The notes below the pieces were generated by a model. The model did no database searches. It was not told the DNA's origin and worked only from the letters and a program-made list of their open reading frames with translations. Made by a program: the position numbers and the translations under genes. DNA of 64,000 nucleotides from Hydrogenovibrio sp. JE_KL2 (GTDB lineage Bacteria > Pseudomonadota > Gammaproteobacteria > Thiomicrospirales > Thiomicrospiraceae): the NCBI RefSeq assembly GCF_009296185.1, contig NZ_WBJR01000004.1, positions 203,558 through 267,557 on the forward strand. Reading direction: 5' to 3'. This document shows positions 17,280 to 26,625 of the stretch, one piece after another (the first letter of the stretch is position 1; each line of letters begins with the position of its first letter).

Positions 17280-18377
17280 ATGAAAAACGTCAATTTAAGC
17301 GATGCCTCAGTTATCCCGGTCGATTTCTGGCATCGCCTCGACAATGGTTTAATTCAGTGTGATTTATGTCCGCGTGAATGTCAACTCCACGAAGGTCAGC
17401 GAGGCTTTTGTTTCGTGCAAGGCCGCATGAATGACAAAATGTGGCTCACCTCCTATGGGCGTTCCAGCGGATTCTGCATTGATCCTATTGAGAAAAAACC
17501 ATTGAATCACTTTCTGCCGGGTTCTGCTGTGCTGTCCTTTGGAACGGCAGGGTGTAACCTTGCCTGTAAGTTTTGTCAAAACTGGGATATGTCTAAAGCC
17601 CGCGACATGGACAGACTGCTCGATCAAGCCGCACCAGAAGCTTTGGCACAAGCTGCCAAACAAAATGGCTGTGCATCGGTTGCCTATACCTACAACGACC
17701 CGGTGATTTTTTATGAATATGCCATCGACACGGCACAGGCTTGTCATGAACAAGGTATCAAAAACGTCGCCGTGACCGCGGGTTACATCAGCCCTGAACC
17801 ACGCGAGACATTTTTCAAACACATGGATGCCGCCAATATCGACTTAAAGGCGTTCAACGAACACTTCTATAAGAAATTGACTGGCTCATCTCTTGCGCCA
17901 GTGTTGGAGACTATCGATTATGCGGTGAATGAAGCGGACACCTGGGTTGAGTTGACCACCTTGTTGATTCCCGGTGAAAACGACTCGGAAAAAGAAATCG
18001 CCGAGATGGCGGAATGGATATTGGAACACTGCGGGCCGGATGTCCCTCTGCATTTCACCAAATATCACCCTGACTACCGCATGATGAACAACCCGGCGAC
18101 ACCACAACAAACGTTGGAAACGGCAAGAGATATTGCGATGAAAACGGGGTTGAATTACGTCTATACCGGCAATGTCATCCACCCGGAAGGTCAGGCGACC
18201 TATTGCCCGCATTGCGGTAAAAAAGTGATTGGGCGTGCTTACTACGAAATTACCGACTGGCATTTGCATAATGGCAGTTGTGAGCACTGTGGCACGCCGA
18301 TTGCCGGTGTGTTTGACAGTCACCCCGGAACTTGGGGTAATAAGCGCCAACCCGTCCATTTGAATGGACAGATCTGA
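17280..18377 (+). CDS. amrS: AmmeMemoRadiSam system radical SAM enzyme
   Basis: Radical SAM protein with the 4Fe-4S motif C92-x3-C96-x2-C99 (GCNLACKFCQNWDMS). An N-terminal cysteine cluster (C27, C30, C34) and a C-terminal zinc-ribbon-like pair (CPHCGKK and CEHCGTP, about 322-352) flank the TIM-barrel core. This architecture is typical of the AmrS family, formerly annotated as pyruvate-formate-lyase activating enzyme-like; the substrate is unknown. Divergent from amrB-amrA. A dispersed repeat copy follows at once. Confidence 0.92.
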   Translation: MKNVNLSDASVIPVDFWHRLDNGLIQCDLCPRECQLHEGQRGFCFVQGRMNDKMWLTSYGRSSGFCIDPIEKKPLNHFLPGSAVLSFGTAGCNLACKFCQNWDMSKARDMDRLLDQAAPEALAQAAKQNGCASVAYTYNDPVIFYEYAIDTAQACHEQGIKNVAVTAGYISPEPRETFFKHMDAANIDLKAFNEHFYKKLTGSSLAPVLETIDYAVNEADTWVELTTLLIPGENDSEKEIAEMAEWILEHCGPDVPLHFTKYHPDYRMMNNPATPQQTLETARDIAMKTGLNYVYTGNVIHPEGQATYCPHCGKKVIGRAYYEITDWHLHNGSCEHCGTPIAGVFDSHPGTWGNKRQPVHLNGQI

Positions 18378-18378
18378 C

Positions 18379-18399
18379 ACCCCCAACCTGGCAGATTTT
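18379..18399 (+). repeat. dispersed 19-bp motif, copy between amrS and the membrane-protein gene
   Basis: ACCCCCAACCTGGCAGATTTT, begins two bases after the amrS stop and touches the stop codon of the convergent gene at 18398. Confidence 0.8.
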
Positions 18400-18916
18400 A
18401 GCTAGTCGTTTTTGTTGAGCGGTGTTGCAAATAAAGCAGCACCAAACCAAAAGTAGGCATAAGAATGTCTGTCCAAAATACGGTGCCGGCATTGCCCGGT
18501 GCAAAGTTATGATTGGTCAGCATTTGATAAACATGCCCGCCTGCCGCGCCCCAGCTAAAAAAAGCAGGGGCGATAACGGCAGCCGCTCTAAACCCCCAAC
18601 TTGATCTGAAAGCCAACACACCAACAACCCCAAAGCCAAGGCTGGCAAAGCCAACTTCGTATTGGAATGGACTGTTGGCCCAACCGATAAAATGTGCCGC
18701 CATCTCAGCAAAAAAGACATGGATGATGAAGTTATAGAGATAACCGATACCGATGCTGAACAGCAAAAAATAAGCAAAGAGCTTTTCTACCACCAACGCC
18801 TGCGTCAAAGGCTCGACGCGCGAATGCTTCATCAATGAAATTGCCGTCGCAACGAAGCCAAAAATCAGCATTGTGACGGTAAAGTTTTTCAACGCCAAAC
18901 CAATTAGCTCATCCAT
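18398..18916 (-). CDS. multi-pass membrane protein of unknown function (possibly DUF6790)
   Basis: 172 residues with four to five hydrophobic segments (about 8-28, 44-66, 85-105, 107-126, 145-164). No catalytic motif is evident. The Gly/Ala/Phe-rich helices and FSWGAAGGHVYQM segment resemble small bacterial membrane proteins of the DUF6790 type, but I am not sure of that assignment. It is the third of three minus-strand genes (20120 to 18398), spaced 21 bases after the preceding one, suggesting co-expression with two exported proteins. Confidence 0.7.
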   Translation of the reverse strand: MDELIGLALKNFTVTMLIFGFVATAISLMKHSRVEPLTQALVVEKLFAYFLLFSIGIGYLYNFIIHVFFAEMAAHFIGWANSPFQYEVGFASLGFGVVGVLAFRSSWGFRAAAVIAPAFFSWGAAGGHVYQMLTNHNFAPGNAGTVFWTDILMPTFGLVLLYLQHRSTKTTS

Positions 18917-18937
18917 GACCGCCTTCCTGATTATATT

Positions 18938-19513
18938 TTATAAATATTTGCCTTTAGTACTTGGCGCGTTTGGCACCAGCGGGCGATTGCTTGGCTTGTC
19001 GTCCGGCTCGATACTGGGAGGTTTGGCATTCTGCTTGGCATAGCTGCGCATCATCTTGATGGCCTCTTTCGAACCGAGCAAACTGAAGTGCACCACCTTA
19101 AACTTACCATTGCGCAATGCGACGGCAAATCCGATATGCTTGTTGTGAGTAACTAGACTGTCTATCGAACGGAAAGGTTTGATAATCAAGGCATTGGAAT
19201 CATGCAAACGTCGCCCGCAAATCAAATCGAATTTACGCGCACCGGCGTCGGTATTCACCAGACTGGGAAAAACATCCGACTTCTTGCAAGTGATACCCAA
19301 ATCGACAATATAGGCGCACAGTCCTGTCTTGTAATAACAAAACTGCCCGAAAATACGTTTCTGTTCATTATTGGTGGCGGCAAATGCATAGTCCTGCTCC
19401 ACCGACCATACCCAGTTTTGCGAAATCTGTTCTGCGCTTGCCATCCTTGGCAATAGCAGTAACCAAAACACAGCAAACAGTGTTAAAAGTGAGTAGCCAA
19501 ATGTTCTTTCCAT
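18938..19513 (-). CDS. exported protein of unknown function
   Basis: 191 residues starting with a signal peptide (hydrophobic 6-25, cleavage likely near MASA-E). The mature part holds four cysteines (FCYYKTGLC, ITCKK, LICGR) that could form two disulfides in the periplasm, and ends in a Pro/Lys/Asn-rich tail (about 165-191). No family recognised. Middle gene of the 20120-18398 group. Confidence 0.7.
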   Translation of the reverse strand: MERTFGYSLLTLFAVFWLLLLPRMASAEQISQNWVWSVEQDYAFAATNNEQKRIFGQFCYYKTGLCAYIVDLGITCKKSDVFPSLVNTDAGARKFDLICGRRLHDSNALIIKPFRSIDSLVTHNKHIGFAVALRNGKFKVVHFSLLGSKEAIKMMRSYAKQNAKPPSIEPDDKPSNRPLVPNAPSTKGKYL

Positions 19514-19607
19514 AAACTTGTCTCTTATATTATGGAAACTATGATATGCGAAAAAACGACCTCCGTCATCCCGACATTATCATCCTCAAACCTTTTCAAA
19601 AATCACA

Positions 19608-20120
19608 CTACTCGGAAAATTTCACGTAAGCATAGCCTTGCATCTGCAAATCGATGATACGGGTATAGGCATCATAAACAATCTTCACGCCTGGCAAGAT
19701 GTCTTCCGGTTTCCAACGATGCGCCTTCATGGTGACATGGCAGATTTCAACGCTCACACCATGAGCAATCAACTCCTTCACCACTTTCTCATTCGGGTTC
19801 ACATCAAACGGATTTCCGACAAAATCCTGATACTTTGGATCTTTCAGCAACCAATAGCCTGCCGCGCCATGCACCACCACGCTGATATGTAGTTGCTCCA
19901 TCGGGATGCCTTGCCCTTTGTAAGCCTCAAGCAACCCACGTACGTAATACAATGCTTGGCCAATGCCCGCTTCTATATTGTTTTGGTTCACATCGTAAAC
20001 CACTTTGATATCGTGCTTGTGTTGAACCTTGAGGATTGTCGAATCAGCGGCCGAAGCGCTGGTGATAAAAGCGAATGTAAACAGACAAGCAACGAACCAT
20101 TGATAGAATATTCTAAACAT
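19608..20120 (-). CDS. exported DsrE-family protein
   Basis: A signal peptide (FRIFYQWFVACLFTFAFITSASA) precedes a DsrE/TusD-like fold of about 140 residues: VVYDVNQNN, an alpha/beta core with ISVVVHGAAGYWLL and a second half with AHGVSVEICHVTM. DsrE relatives carry sulfur atoms on a cysteine; here the only mature cysteine is the one in EICHVTM, at the position usual for the family's later Cys. The start at 20120 is chosen for AGGAGG five bases upstream; an ATG eight codons earlier lacks a site. First gene of a three-gene minus-strand group. A periplasmic sulfur carrier role would suit this organism but is inference. Confidence 0.8.
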   Translation of the reverse strand: MFRIFYQWFVACLFTFAFITSASAADSTILKVQHKHDIKVVYDVNQNNIEAGIGQALYYVRGLLEAYKGQGIPMEQLHISVVVHGAAGYWLLKDPKYQDFVGNPFDVNPNEKVVKELIAHGVSVEICHVTMKAHRWKPEDILPGVKIVYDAYTRIIDLQMQGYAYVKFSE

Positions 20121-20228
20121 GACGGCCTCCTGAATAGGAATCATGGAATCTCACCTTAGAGATTTCATCATACGCTCATTTTGGATAAATCACATTCCTG
20201 GCAGATGGTTTGGAAAATCTTGCAGACA

Positions 20229-20274
20229 TAAAAAAAGCGCCTAACCATCTGCAAGATAGCGGCGCTTCTTTTTA
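20229..20274 (-). terminator. terminator after dapB
   Basis: On the minus strand AAGCGCC and GGCGCTT pair around a 19-base loop, followed by a run of Ts. It starts 14 bases after the dapB stop and would end the grpE-dnaK-dnaJ-dapB transcript. Confidence 0.7.
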
Positions 20275-20287
20275 AGAAAAGAAAGTT

Positions 20288-21112
<825 letters not shown>

Positions 21113-21123
21113 TTATCTTGTTC

Positions 21124-22284
21124 CTAGTTCCACGGGCCGTCTTTATCTTTTTTTTCGGCATCGTCATCGCCCGTAAAGAAAGATTTTACCGTATCGAAAA
21201 ATCCATGCTCTTTCGGACTATGCTGTTTGTGGTGTTTGCCCTTCAAACTCGCATCGAACTGCGCCAACAAATCTTTTTGTTCTTGCGTCAACTTCACTGG
21301 TGTCTCGATATGGATTTGTACAATCATATCACCGACATGTGACGAACGAACCGACTTGACCCCTTTTCCGCCCAACTTAAATCTTTGGCCGGACTGCGTA
21401 CCCGCAGGGATTTTCAAACTGGCTTTACCGTTCAAGGTCGGCACATCGATTGAACCACCTAATGCTGCCGTCGCGAACGACAAAGGCAAATCACAGAACA
21501 ACGTATTGCCGTCACGTTGGAAAATCGCATGATCTCTCACGCGAATACGCACGTACAAATCGCCGTGTGGTGCGCCGCGATCACCCGCTTCACCTTCACC
21601 TTGCAAGCGGATACGATCACCGTTATCAACACCGGCAGGAATCTTAACATTAAGGGTTTTATGGCTGTGTTTGTAACCTTCACCACGACAAGACTTACAA
21701 GGAGACTTGATGATTTTCCCTGTGCCGTGGCAGGTCGGGCAAGAGCGAGATACCGCAAAGAAACCTTGTTGTACGCGTACTTGACCACTACCGTGGCAGG
21801 TCGGACAGGTTTCCACCTCAGAGCCAGGTTCTGCACCTGTGCCATCACAAGCCTCGCAGAACTCTTTGGTTGGGATACGGATATCAACCGTTGTGCCTGC
21901 CACCGCTTCCTCAAGGGAAATCTCTAACTCATACTGTAGGTCATTACCCGGTTGAGGGCCTGCTTGACGGAAACCGCCCCCGAAAATATCACCAAAGATA
22001 TCGCCAAAGTCAGCAAATCCGCCGCCACCGAAGCCGCCAAATCCACCGCCTGCACTGCCATCAACACCCGCATGACCAAACTGGTCATAGGCTTGACGTT
22101 TTTGAGGGTCGGAAAGGATTTCATAAGCTTCAGAAGCTTCTTTGAACTTATCTTCCGCGTCTTTGTTATCCGGGTTACGGTCTGGGTGATAACGCATCGC
22201 CAGTTTGCGATACGCTTTTTTGATTTCGCCATCGGAAGCGGTTTTCACAACTTCCAGAATTTCGTAGTAATCTCTTTTGCTCAT
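21124..22284 (-). CDS. dnaJ: chaperone protein DnaJ
   Basis: Hsp40 co-chaperone that delivers clients to DnaK and stimulates its ATPase. J-domain (1-70) with HPD in MRYHPDRNP, Gly/Phe-rich linker (about 75-120), four zinc-finger repeats ([32 protein letters not shown]) and C-terminal beta-sandwich domains; 386 residues. Start is the ATG at 22284 ([10 protein letters not shown]); an in-frame TTG seven codons upstream is unlikely. Separated from dnaK by 510 bases that hold two large palindromes, so it may be transcribed or processed separately. Confidence 0.97.
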   Translation of the reverse strand: MSKRDYYEILEVVKTASDGEIKKAYRKLAMRYHPDRNPDNKDAEDKFKEASEAYEILSDPQKRQAYDQFGHAGVDGSAGGGFGGFGGGGFADFGDIFGDIFGGGFRQAGPQPGNDLQYELEISLEEAVAGTTVDIRIPTKEFCEACDGTGAEPGSEVETCPTCHGSGQVRVQQGFFAVSRSCPTCHGTGKIIKSPCKSCRGEGYKHSHKTLNVKIPAGVDNGDRIRLQGEGEAGDRGAPHGDLYVRIRVRDHAIFQRDGNTLFCDLPLSFATAALGGSIDVPTLNGKASLKIPAGTQSGQRFKLGGKGVKSVRSSHVGDMIVQIHIETPVKLTQEQKDLLAQFDASLKGKHHKQHSPKEHGFFDTVKSFFTGDDDAEKKDKDGPWN

Positions 22285-22320
22285 AATGTCAGTGATTAGA
22301 TTCAATTTAAGTTTTTATTC

Positions 22321-22340
22321 AAAAACTGCCAGGTTGGGGA
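22321..22340 (-). repeat. dispersed 19-bp motif, copy upstream of dnaJ
   Basis: AAAAACTGCCAGGTTGGGGA on the plus strand, one mismatch from the consensus, 37 bases upstream of the dnaJ start. Confidence 0.75.
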
Positions 22341-22389
22341 TGCCTGCGTTGGCATTTTTCAAATAAAAACTGGGGTTAAAATAATAAAA

Positions 22390-22573
22390 CGGGCAATCTA
22401 AGAGAGTTTCACACGAACCAGAAACAAATAAAAACGGCTATAACCATCCATCTTATAACCAAAAAACTTACCCAATAGCTAAGGCTATTAGGTGCATCTT
22501 TTGGTCACAACCTGAAAAATTCTATCTCGTTTTTCTTTGCTCCTGATTCGTGAGAACCTCTCAAAATCGCCCG
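22390..22573. repeat. 184-base imperfect palindrome, MITE-like
   Basis: The ends CGGGCAATCTAAGAGAG and CTCTCAAAATCGCCCG pair. Moving in, TTTCACACGAACCAG pairs with CTGATTCGTGAGAA, CAAATAAAAACG with CGTTTTTCTTTG, and an inner hairpin (22458-22505) has ACCAAAA/TTTTGGT and AATAGC/GCTATT arms. The pairing runs almost the whole length, as in non-autonomous miniature elements or long structured RNAs. No transposase is nearby and no target-site duplication is clear. Confidence 0.6.
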
Positions 22574-22682
22574 AATTATACAGAAGTTTGAAGCGCTAAA
22601 TTTGAATTCTCAGTTTAGCCAAACTCCTTTACATCCATAAAAGGAGATATTTAAACATCTCCCTATGCATCTGATGTTTTAG

Positions 22683-22780
22683 AGCCGCTCCGAGTGAGGC
22701 GAATTCGAGGCTAGGAATGTGAGGCTACAAATAGTAGCTGACCATTCCTGAACGAAGAAGTCGCCCGCTCGGGGCGAGCT
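22683..22780. repeat. 98-base GC-rich hairpin just downstream of dnaK
   Basis: AGCCGCTCCGAGTGAGGCGA at the left is largely complementary to TCGCCCGCTCGGGGCGAGCT at the right; inside, AGGAATG/CATTCCT and GCTAC/GTAGC pair around a short loop near 22731. It starts 14 bases after the dnaK stop codon and may protect the dnaK mRNA 3' end or attenuate reading into dnaJ. REP-like repeats have this kind of form. Confidence 0.6.
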
Positions 22781-22794
22781 ATCAAACAATCAGA

Positions 22795-24714
22795 TTACTT
22801 TTTATCGTCATTTACTTCTTCAAACTCCGCATCAACGATATCGTCATCTGCCGAAGAAGAACCTTGCTGGCTTGCACCCGCATCACCTTCTGGCGCTTGC
22901 TGAGCGTAAGCTTTCTCTGCTAGTTTTTGGCTAGCGGCTGCCAAGGCTTGAGATTTCTCTTCAATCGCTTCTTTGCTATCACCTTTGATGGCTTCTTCCA
23001 AATCGGCAATCGCTTTTTCGATTGCTTCTTTTTCTGCTGTATCAACGGCATCACCTTGCTCAGACAATAGTTTCTTCGTACCGTGAATCATCGCATCCGC
23101 TTGGTTACGAGACTCAACTAGTTCTTTCAACTTAGCGTCTTCAGCAGCATGTGCTTCAGCATCTTTCACCATCGCTTCGATTTCTTCTTCAGATAGACCA
23201 GAAGAAGCCTGAATCGTGATGTGTTGCTCTTTGTTGGTTGCCTTATCTTTCGCAGAAACGTTTAGGATACCGTTAGCGTCGATATCGAACGTTACTTCGA
23301 TTTGAGGCGTACCACGTGGTGCTGGTGGGATTTCATCCAGATTGAATTGACCTAGAGATTTGTTCCCAGAAGCCATTTCACGCTCACCTTGAAGCACGTG
23401 AATCGTTACTGCAGCTTGGTTGTCTTCCGCTGTTGAGAAAGTTTGCGACTTACGTGTTGGGATCGTCGTGTTTTTCTCGATCAACTTGGTCATCACACCA
23501 CCCATCGTCTCAATACCTAGAGATAGAGGCGTTACGTCTAGAAGAAGAACGTCGTTTACGTCACCAGACAATACACCCCCTTGAATCGCAGCACCCATTG
23601 CTACCGCTTCATCAGGGTTAACGTCTTTACGTGGCTCTTTACCGAAGAACTCTTTAACTTTCGCTTGAACCATTGGCACACGAGTCGAACCACCCACCAA
23701 GATAACATCGTCGATTTCAGATGCAGATAGACCTGCATCCGCCAACGCTGTTTTACAGGGTGCGATAGAACGCGCAACCAAATCTTCAATCAAAGATTCA
23801 AACTTGGCACGAGTGATTTTCATGTTCAAGTGCTTAGGACCCGTCGCATCCGCAGTGACGTATGGCAAGTTGATGTCAGTCTGCTCACGAGAAGACAGTT
23901 CAATCTTCGCTTTTTCCGCTGCTTCACGAACACGTTGTAGTGCTAGCTTGTCTAGTTTCAAATCAACGTTTTGGTCTTTCTTGAACTCAGTCGCGATGTA
24001 ATCAACGATCACGTTATCGAAGTCTTCACCACCAAGGAAAGTGTCACCGTTAGTCGACAATACTTCGACTTGTTTCTCACCGTCCAGATCAGCTACTTCA
24101 ATGATAGAGATATCGAAAGTACCACCACCCAAGTCATAAACCGCGATTTTGCTATCGGTCTTAACTTTGTCCATACCGTAAGCCAAAGCAGCCGCAGTTG
24201 GTTCGTTGATAATACGTTTTACATCAAGACCTGCAATTTTACCGGCATCTTTGGTCGCTTGACGTTGTGCATCGTTAAAGTAAGCAGGAACCGTTACCAC
24301 CGCCTCAGTGATTTCGTGACCAAGGTAATCTTCTGCTGTTTTCTTCATCTTCATCAGAGTACGTGCAGACACTTCTTGAGGAGACAGTTTCTTACCGTCA
24401 ACTTCTACCCACGCATCCCCATTGTCAGCTGCAATGATTTTGTAAGGAACCATGTCCTTATCTTTCGCCACAACTGCATCGTCAGCACGACGACCGATCA
24501 AACGCTTAATCGCGAACAAAGTATTTTCTGGGTTAGTGACCGCTTGACGTTTTGCAGAATCCCCAACCAATACTTCACCGTCTTGCGTATAAGCAACGAT
24601 AGATGGTGTGGTACGTGCACCTTCCGCGTTAGGGATAACCTTAACGTCTTTACCTTCCATGACCGCCACACAAGAGTTGGTGGTACCCAAGTCAATCCCG
24701 ATGATTTTTGCCAT
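22795..24714 (-). CDS. dnaK: chaperone protein DnaK (Hsp70)
   Basis: ATP-driven Hsp70 that binds exposed hydrophobic peptides. ATPase domain (1-385) begins [18 protein letters not shown] and includes [15 protein letters not shown] and [13 protein letters not shown]; linker [12 protein letters not shown]; substrate domain and helical lid end with the [16 protein letters not shown] C-terminus seen in DnaK. 639 residues. Start at 24714 is set by GGAGA seven bases before the ATG and by homology. Probably transcribed with grpE and also from its own promoter in the 173-base gap. Confidence 0.98.
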   Translation of the reverse strand: MAKIIGIDLGTTNSCVAVMEGKDVKVIPNAEGARTTPSIVAYTQDGEVLVGDSAKRQAVTNPENTLFAIKRLIGRRADDAVVAKDKDMVPYKIIAADNGDAWVEVDGKKLSPQEVSARTLMKMKKTAEDYLGHEITEAVVTVPAYFNDAQRQATKDAGKIAGLDVKRIINEPTAAALAYGMDKVKTDSKIAVYDLGGGTFDISIIEVADLDGEKQVEVLSTNGDTFLGGEDFDNVIVDYIATEFKKDQNVDLKLDKLALQRVREAAEKAKIELSSREQTDINLPYVTADATGPKHLNMKITRAKFESLIEDLVARSIAPCKTALADAGLSASEIDDVILVGGSTRVPMVQAKVKEFFGKEPRKDVNPDEAVAMGAAIQGGVLSGDVNDVLLLDVTPLSLGIETMGGVMTKLIEKNTTIPTRKSQTFSTAEDNQAAVTIHVLQGEREMASGNKSLGQFNLDEIPPAPRGTPQIEVTFDIDANGILNVSAKDKATNKEQHITIQASSGLSEEEIEAMVKDAEAHAAEDAKLKELVESRNQADAMIHGTKKLLSEQGDAVDTAEKEAIEKAIADLEEAIKGDSKEAIEEKSQALAAASQKLAEKAYAQQAPEGDAGASQQGSSSADDDIVDAEFEEVNDDKK

Positions 24715-24736
24715 AATGTTTCTCCAAATTTGAGTT

Positions 24737-24751
24737 CCGAATCCTGTTCGG
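24737..24751 (-). promoter_or_regulatory. hairpin in the dnaK 5' leader
   Basis: CCGAA-CAGGA-TTCGG on the minus strand, about 23-37 bases before the dnaK ATG, followed by CTC-AAATTTG-GAG, which would pair the GGAG of the Shine-Dalgarno with CTC. The arrangement resembles a simple RNA thermometer, but stems are short. Confidence 0.35.
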
Positions 24752-24803
24752 AGCACATGATTTTTAAATCTAAATTTTTAAAGGTTTTTCAAAGTTATCT
24801 TGT

Positions 24804-24831
24804 ATATAAGGTAGGGTTTTTCGTTTTCAAG
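24804..24831 (-). promoter_or_regulatory. candidate promoter of dnaK
   Basis: CTTGAA (24826-24831) matches the sigma-32 -35 box; 13 bases on lies ACCTTATA, a weak sigma-32 -10. The same DNA also reads as TTGAAA, 18 bases, TATACA, a fair sigma-70 promoter. It lies about 90 bases upstream of the dnaK start. Confidence 0.5.
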
Positions 24832-24887
24832 GCAATCACTCAAAAAATGTGAATTTTCTTTGCCTATTTCAAACCCTCTGCCCTAAA

Positions 24888-25448
24888 TTACTGTGCAACG
24901 ATGACGCGAGCTGGACGTACCAAACGCTCGTTCAACACATAGCCTTTCTGAATAACGTCCATGACCGTATTGGAATCATGCTCAGGTGACGGCACCATTG
25001 TCATAGCTTCATGGTGTTGCGGGTTGAACTTCTCACCTTTCGGATCAATGCGTTCTACGTTGAAATCCGCCAATACATCCAATGTTTGTTTGAAGGTCAT
25101 TTCAAGCCCTTCGCGAATGCTTTCCAAAGTGGCTTCTTCCATCTTCGCGGCATCCATTCCCATTTCCATCGAATCCAAAACCGGAATCAAAGCGTTCACA
25201 AATTTTTCCAATGCAAACTTATGGGCATTTTCAACGTCAATACGTGTACGACGTTTTAGGTTTTCCATATCCGCAAGGGTTCTTAGCGCCAAGTCTTTTT
25301 GTGCTTCGACTTCTTTCTGCGCTTCTTGAAGCATGGCATTCAAGTCGTTTGAAACCGCTTGTTCGGCATCTTGCGTTTCTTCAGAAATTTCTGAATCAAC
25401 AGTTGGAATTTGATCTTCAGCTGCTTGAGCCTGTTCTTTCTTCGACAT
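24888..25448 (-). CDS. grpE: nucleotide exchange factor GrpE
   Basis: Dimeric exchange factor that releases ADP from DnaK. A charged N-terminus (1-35) and long coiled coil (about 35-85, LQEAQKEVEAQKDLALRTLADMENL in two pieces) precede the beta-wing domain with FNPQHHEAM and the C-terminal GYVLNERLVRPARVIVAQ typical of GrpE. 186 residues, normal. First gene of grpE-dnaK-dnaJ-dapB, behind a strong sigma-32-like promoter. Confidence 0.96.
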   Translation of the reverse strand: MSKKEQAQAAEDQIPTVDSEISEETQDAEQAVSNDLNAMLQEAQKEVEAQKDLALRTLADMENLKRRTRIDVENAHKFALEKFVNALIPVLDSMEMGMDAAKMEEATLESIREGLEMTFKQTLDVLADFNVERIDPKGEKFNPQHHEAMTMVPSPEHDSNTVMDVIQKGYVLNERLVRPARVIVAQ

Positions 25449-25484
25449 GCATTTCTCCGCATAAAAAATAACTTAAATCGGCAG

Positions 25485-25514
25485 ATTTATGGGGGCGTAA
25501 TTTCAGGATTCAAG
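25485..25514 (-). promoter_or_regulatory. sigma-32 promoter of the grpE-dnaK-dnaJ operon
   Basis: Minus strand: CTTGAA (25509-25514), 14-base spacer, CCCCATAAAT (25485-25494). This is an almost ideal RpoH promoter, 37 bases upstream of the grpE start. Confidence 0.85.
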
Positions 25515-25638
25515 ACAAAAACAGAATTTTTTTTCAAAAAAAACATTTTAAGGACACTTATTTAAGGCCGTTATGGATCACTCGGGCGGGTTTTTATAAG
25601 CCTGATATAATACGAGTACTGATGAAAAGGAACTTAAT

Positions 25639-26511
25639 ATGGCAAAACCAGACGTTTACAACTTTGAAATTTCCGACCAGGACTTTGACGATATCGTGCT
25701 CACCAACTCTCATAAACTGCCAGTATTCGTCCTGTTTTTAAGTCCCGCCATCGGTAGCTGTATTTCGCTGGAAAATATCCTCATCGACTATGCACACAAA
25801 TTCGCTGGTCAATTTATCTTGGCAAGACTGGACATCGACATGTATGCTGATGCACGCGAAAAATTCAACATTCAAAACGTCCCGACACTCATGGTATTCA
25901 AAGACGGTGAAGCCGTTCATGAAGAAGTCGGTGTCATGACCTATGAGAGCCTTGCTGCGCTATTCAAACAATTCGGCATCTATAATCTTGCTGACGAACT
26001 GCGCGAGCAGGCAAAAGCCAAGCATAGCGAAGGCAACACACCGGAAGCGGTGCAACTGTTATCTCAAGCCGCCAAAGAAGATGCCGGCAATGTCGATATT
26101 GCCATGGACATGTGCCAGATTTTCCTGGACATCAACCTGCTTGCTGAAGCCGCGGAATTATTCACTCGCCTACCGGATAACATCAAAGAAGAGAAACGCC
26201 CCCGCTTTTTGATCGGTCAAATCACCTTCAAAAAACTGGCGTTGGACACTGCTGGCAAAGCCGCTTTATCTGAAAAACTGGCGTCACAACCAGAAGACGA
26301 AGACTCTTTGTTTGATTTAGCGGTTTGCTATATTGCTGAACAAGACTATGACACCGGAATGGCGCATCTTTTCAAACTGCTACAAAATAATCCTAACGCC
26401 AAAGGTGGCGGTGCTAAAGAACTGGCACTGGCAACCATCAATATGCTTGAAAACATGACACCGGAAACCGCAAATGAGTTCCGCCGCAGGCTCAATAGCG
26501 TTCTTTCCTAA
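25639..26511 (+). CDS. cnoX: chaperedoxin CnoX (YbbN), thioredoxin-TPR protein
   Basis: In E. coli CnoX is a holdase activated by hypochlorous acid that protects proteins from oxidation and hands clients to DnaK/J/GrpE and GroEL. Here an N-terminal thioredoxin fold (1-115) has SPAIGSC where thioredoxin has WCGPC, thus only one cysteine as in E. coli (SERSQHC). GQFILARLDIDMY and IQNVPTLMVF match the fold, and a TPR-like C-terminal half ends EFRRRLNSVLS. 290 residues. Divergent from grpE, which agrees with a chaperone link. A dispersed repeat copy follows within six bases. Confidence 0.88.
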   Translation: MAKPDVYNFEISDQDFDDIVLTNSHKLPVFVLFLSPAIGSCISLENILIDYAHKFAGQFILARLDIDMYADAREKFNIQNVPTLMVFKDGEAVHEEVGVMTYESLAALFKQFGIYNLADELREQAKAKHSEGNTPEAVQLLSQAAKEDAGNVDIAMDMCQIFLDINLLAEAAELFTRLPDNIKEEKRPRFLIGQITFKKLALDTAGKAALSEKLASQPEDEDSLFDLAVCYIAEQDYDTGMAHLFKLLQNNPNAKGGGAKELALATINMLENMTPETANEFRRRLNSVLS

Positions 26512-26517
26512 AACGTC

Positions 26518-26537
26518 AAAATCTGCCAGGTTGGGGT
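26518..26537 (-). repeat. dispersed 19-bp motif, copy after cnoX
   Basis: AAAATCTGCCAGGTTGGGGT, a perfect consensus copy, six bases past the cnoX stop codon. Confidence 0.85.
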
Positions 26538-26625
26538 ACCACTTATCCTTCTATAGAAAATATGAAATTGTGGGCGTTTAACAGGTCTTCTAGAATGTCC
26601 ATTTTCGTTAATACAAGGAAATGGA

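Larger units (their letters stand above)
22285..22794. other. 510-base dnaK-dnaJ gap filled with inverted repeats
   Basis: No protein-coding gene is visible. It contains one copy of the dispersed motif (22321-22340), a 184-base imperfect palindrome (22390-22573) and a GC-rich 98-base hairpin (22683-22780). In most relatives dnaK and dnaJ are much closer, so this gap may be inserted DNA. Confidence 0.7.

Noticed and set aside
20208..20254. CCTGGCAGATGG as another copy of the dispersed repeat
   Set aside because: Only about 10 bases agree, and it pairs with a local GCAGATGGTT/AACCATCTGC inverted repeat near the dapB terminator.
23971..24852. 293-residue open frame opposite dnaK on the plus strand
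   Set aside because: It mirrors the codon pattern of dnaK, has no homology or ribosome site, and dnaK is certain on the other strand.
25449..25638. CIRCE operator near grpE
   Set aside because: No TTAGCACTC/GAGTGCTAA arms could be found there or upstream of dnaK, hrcA or dnaJ.
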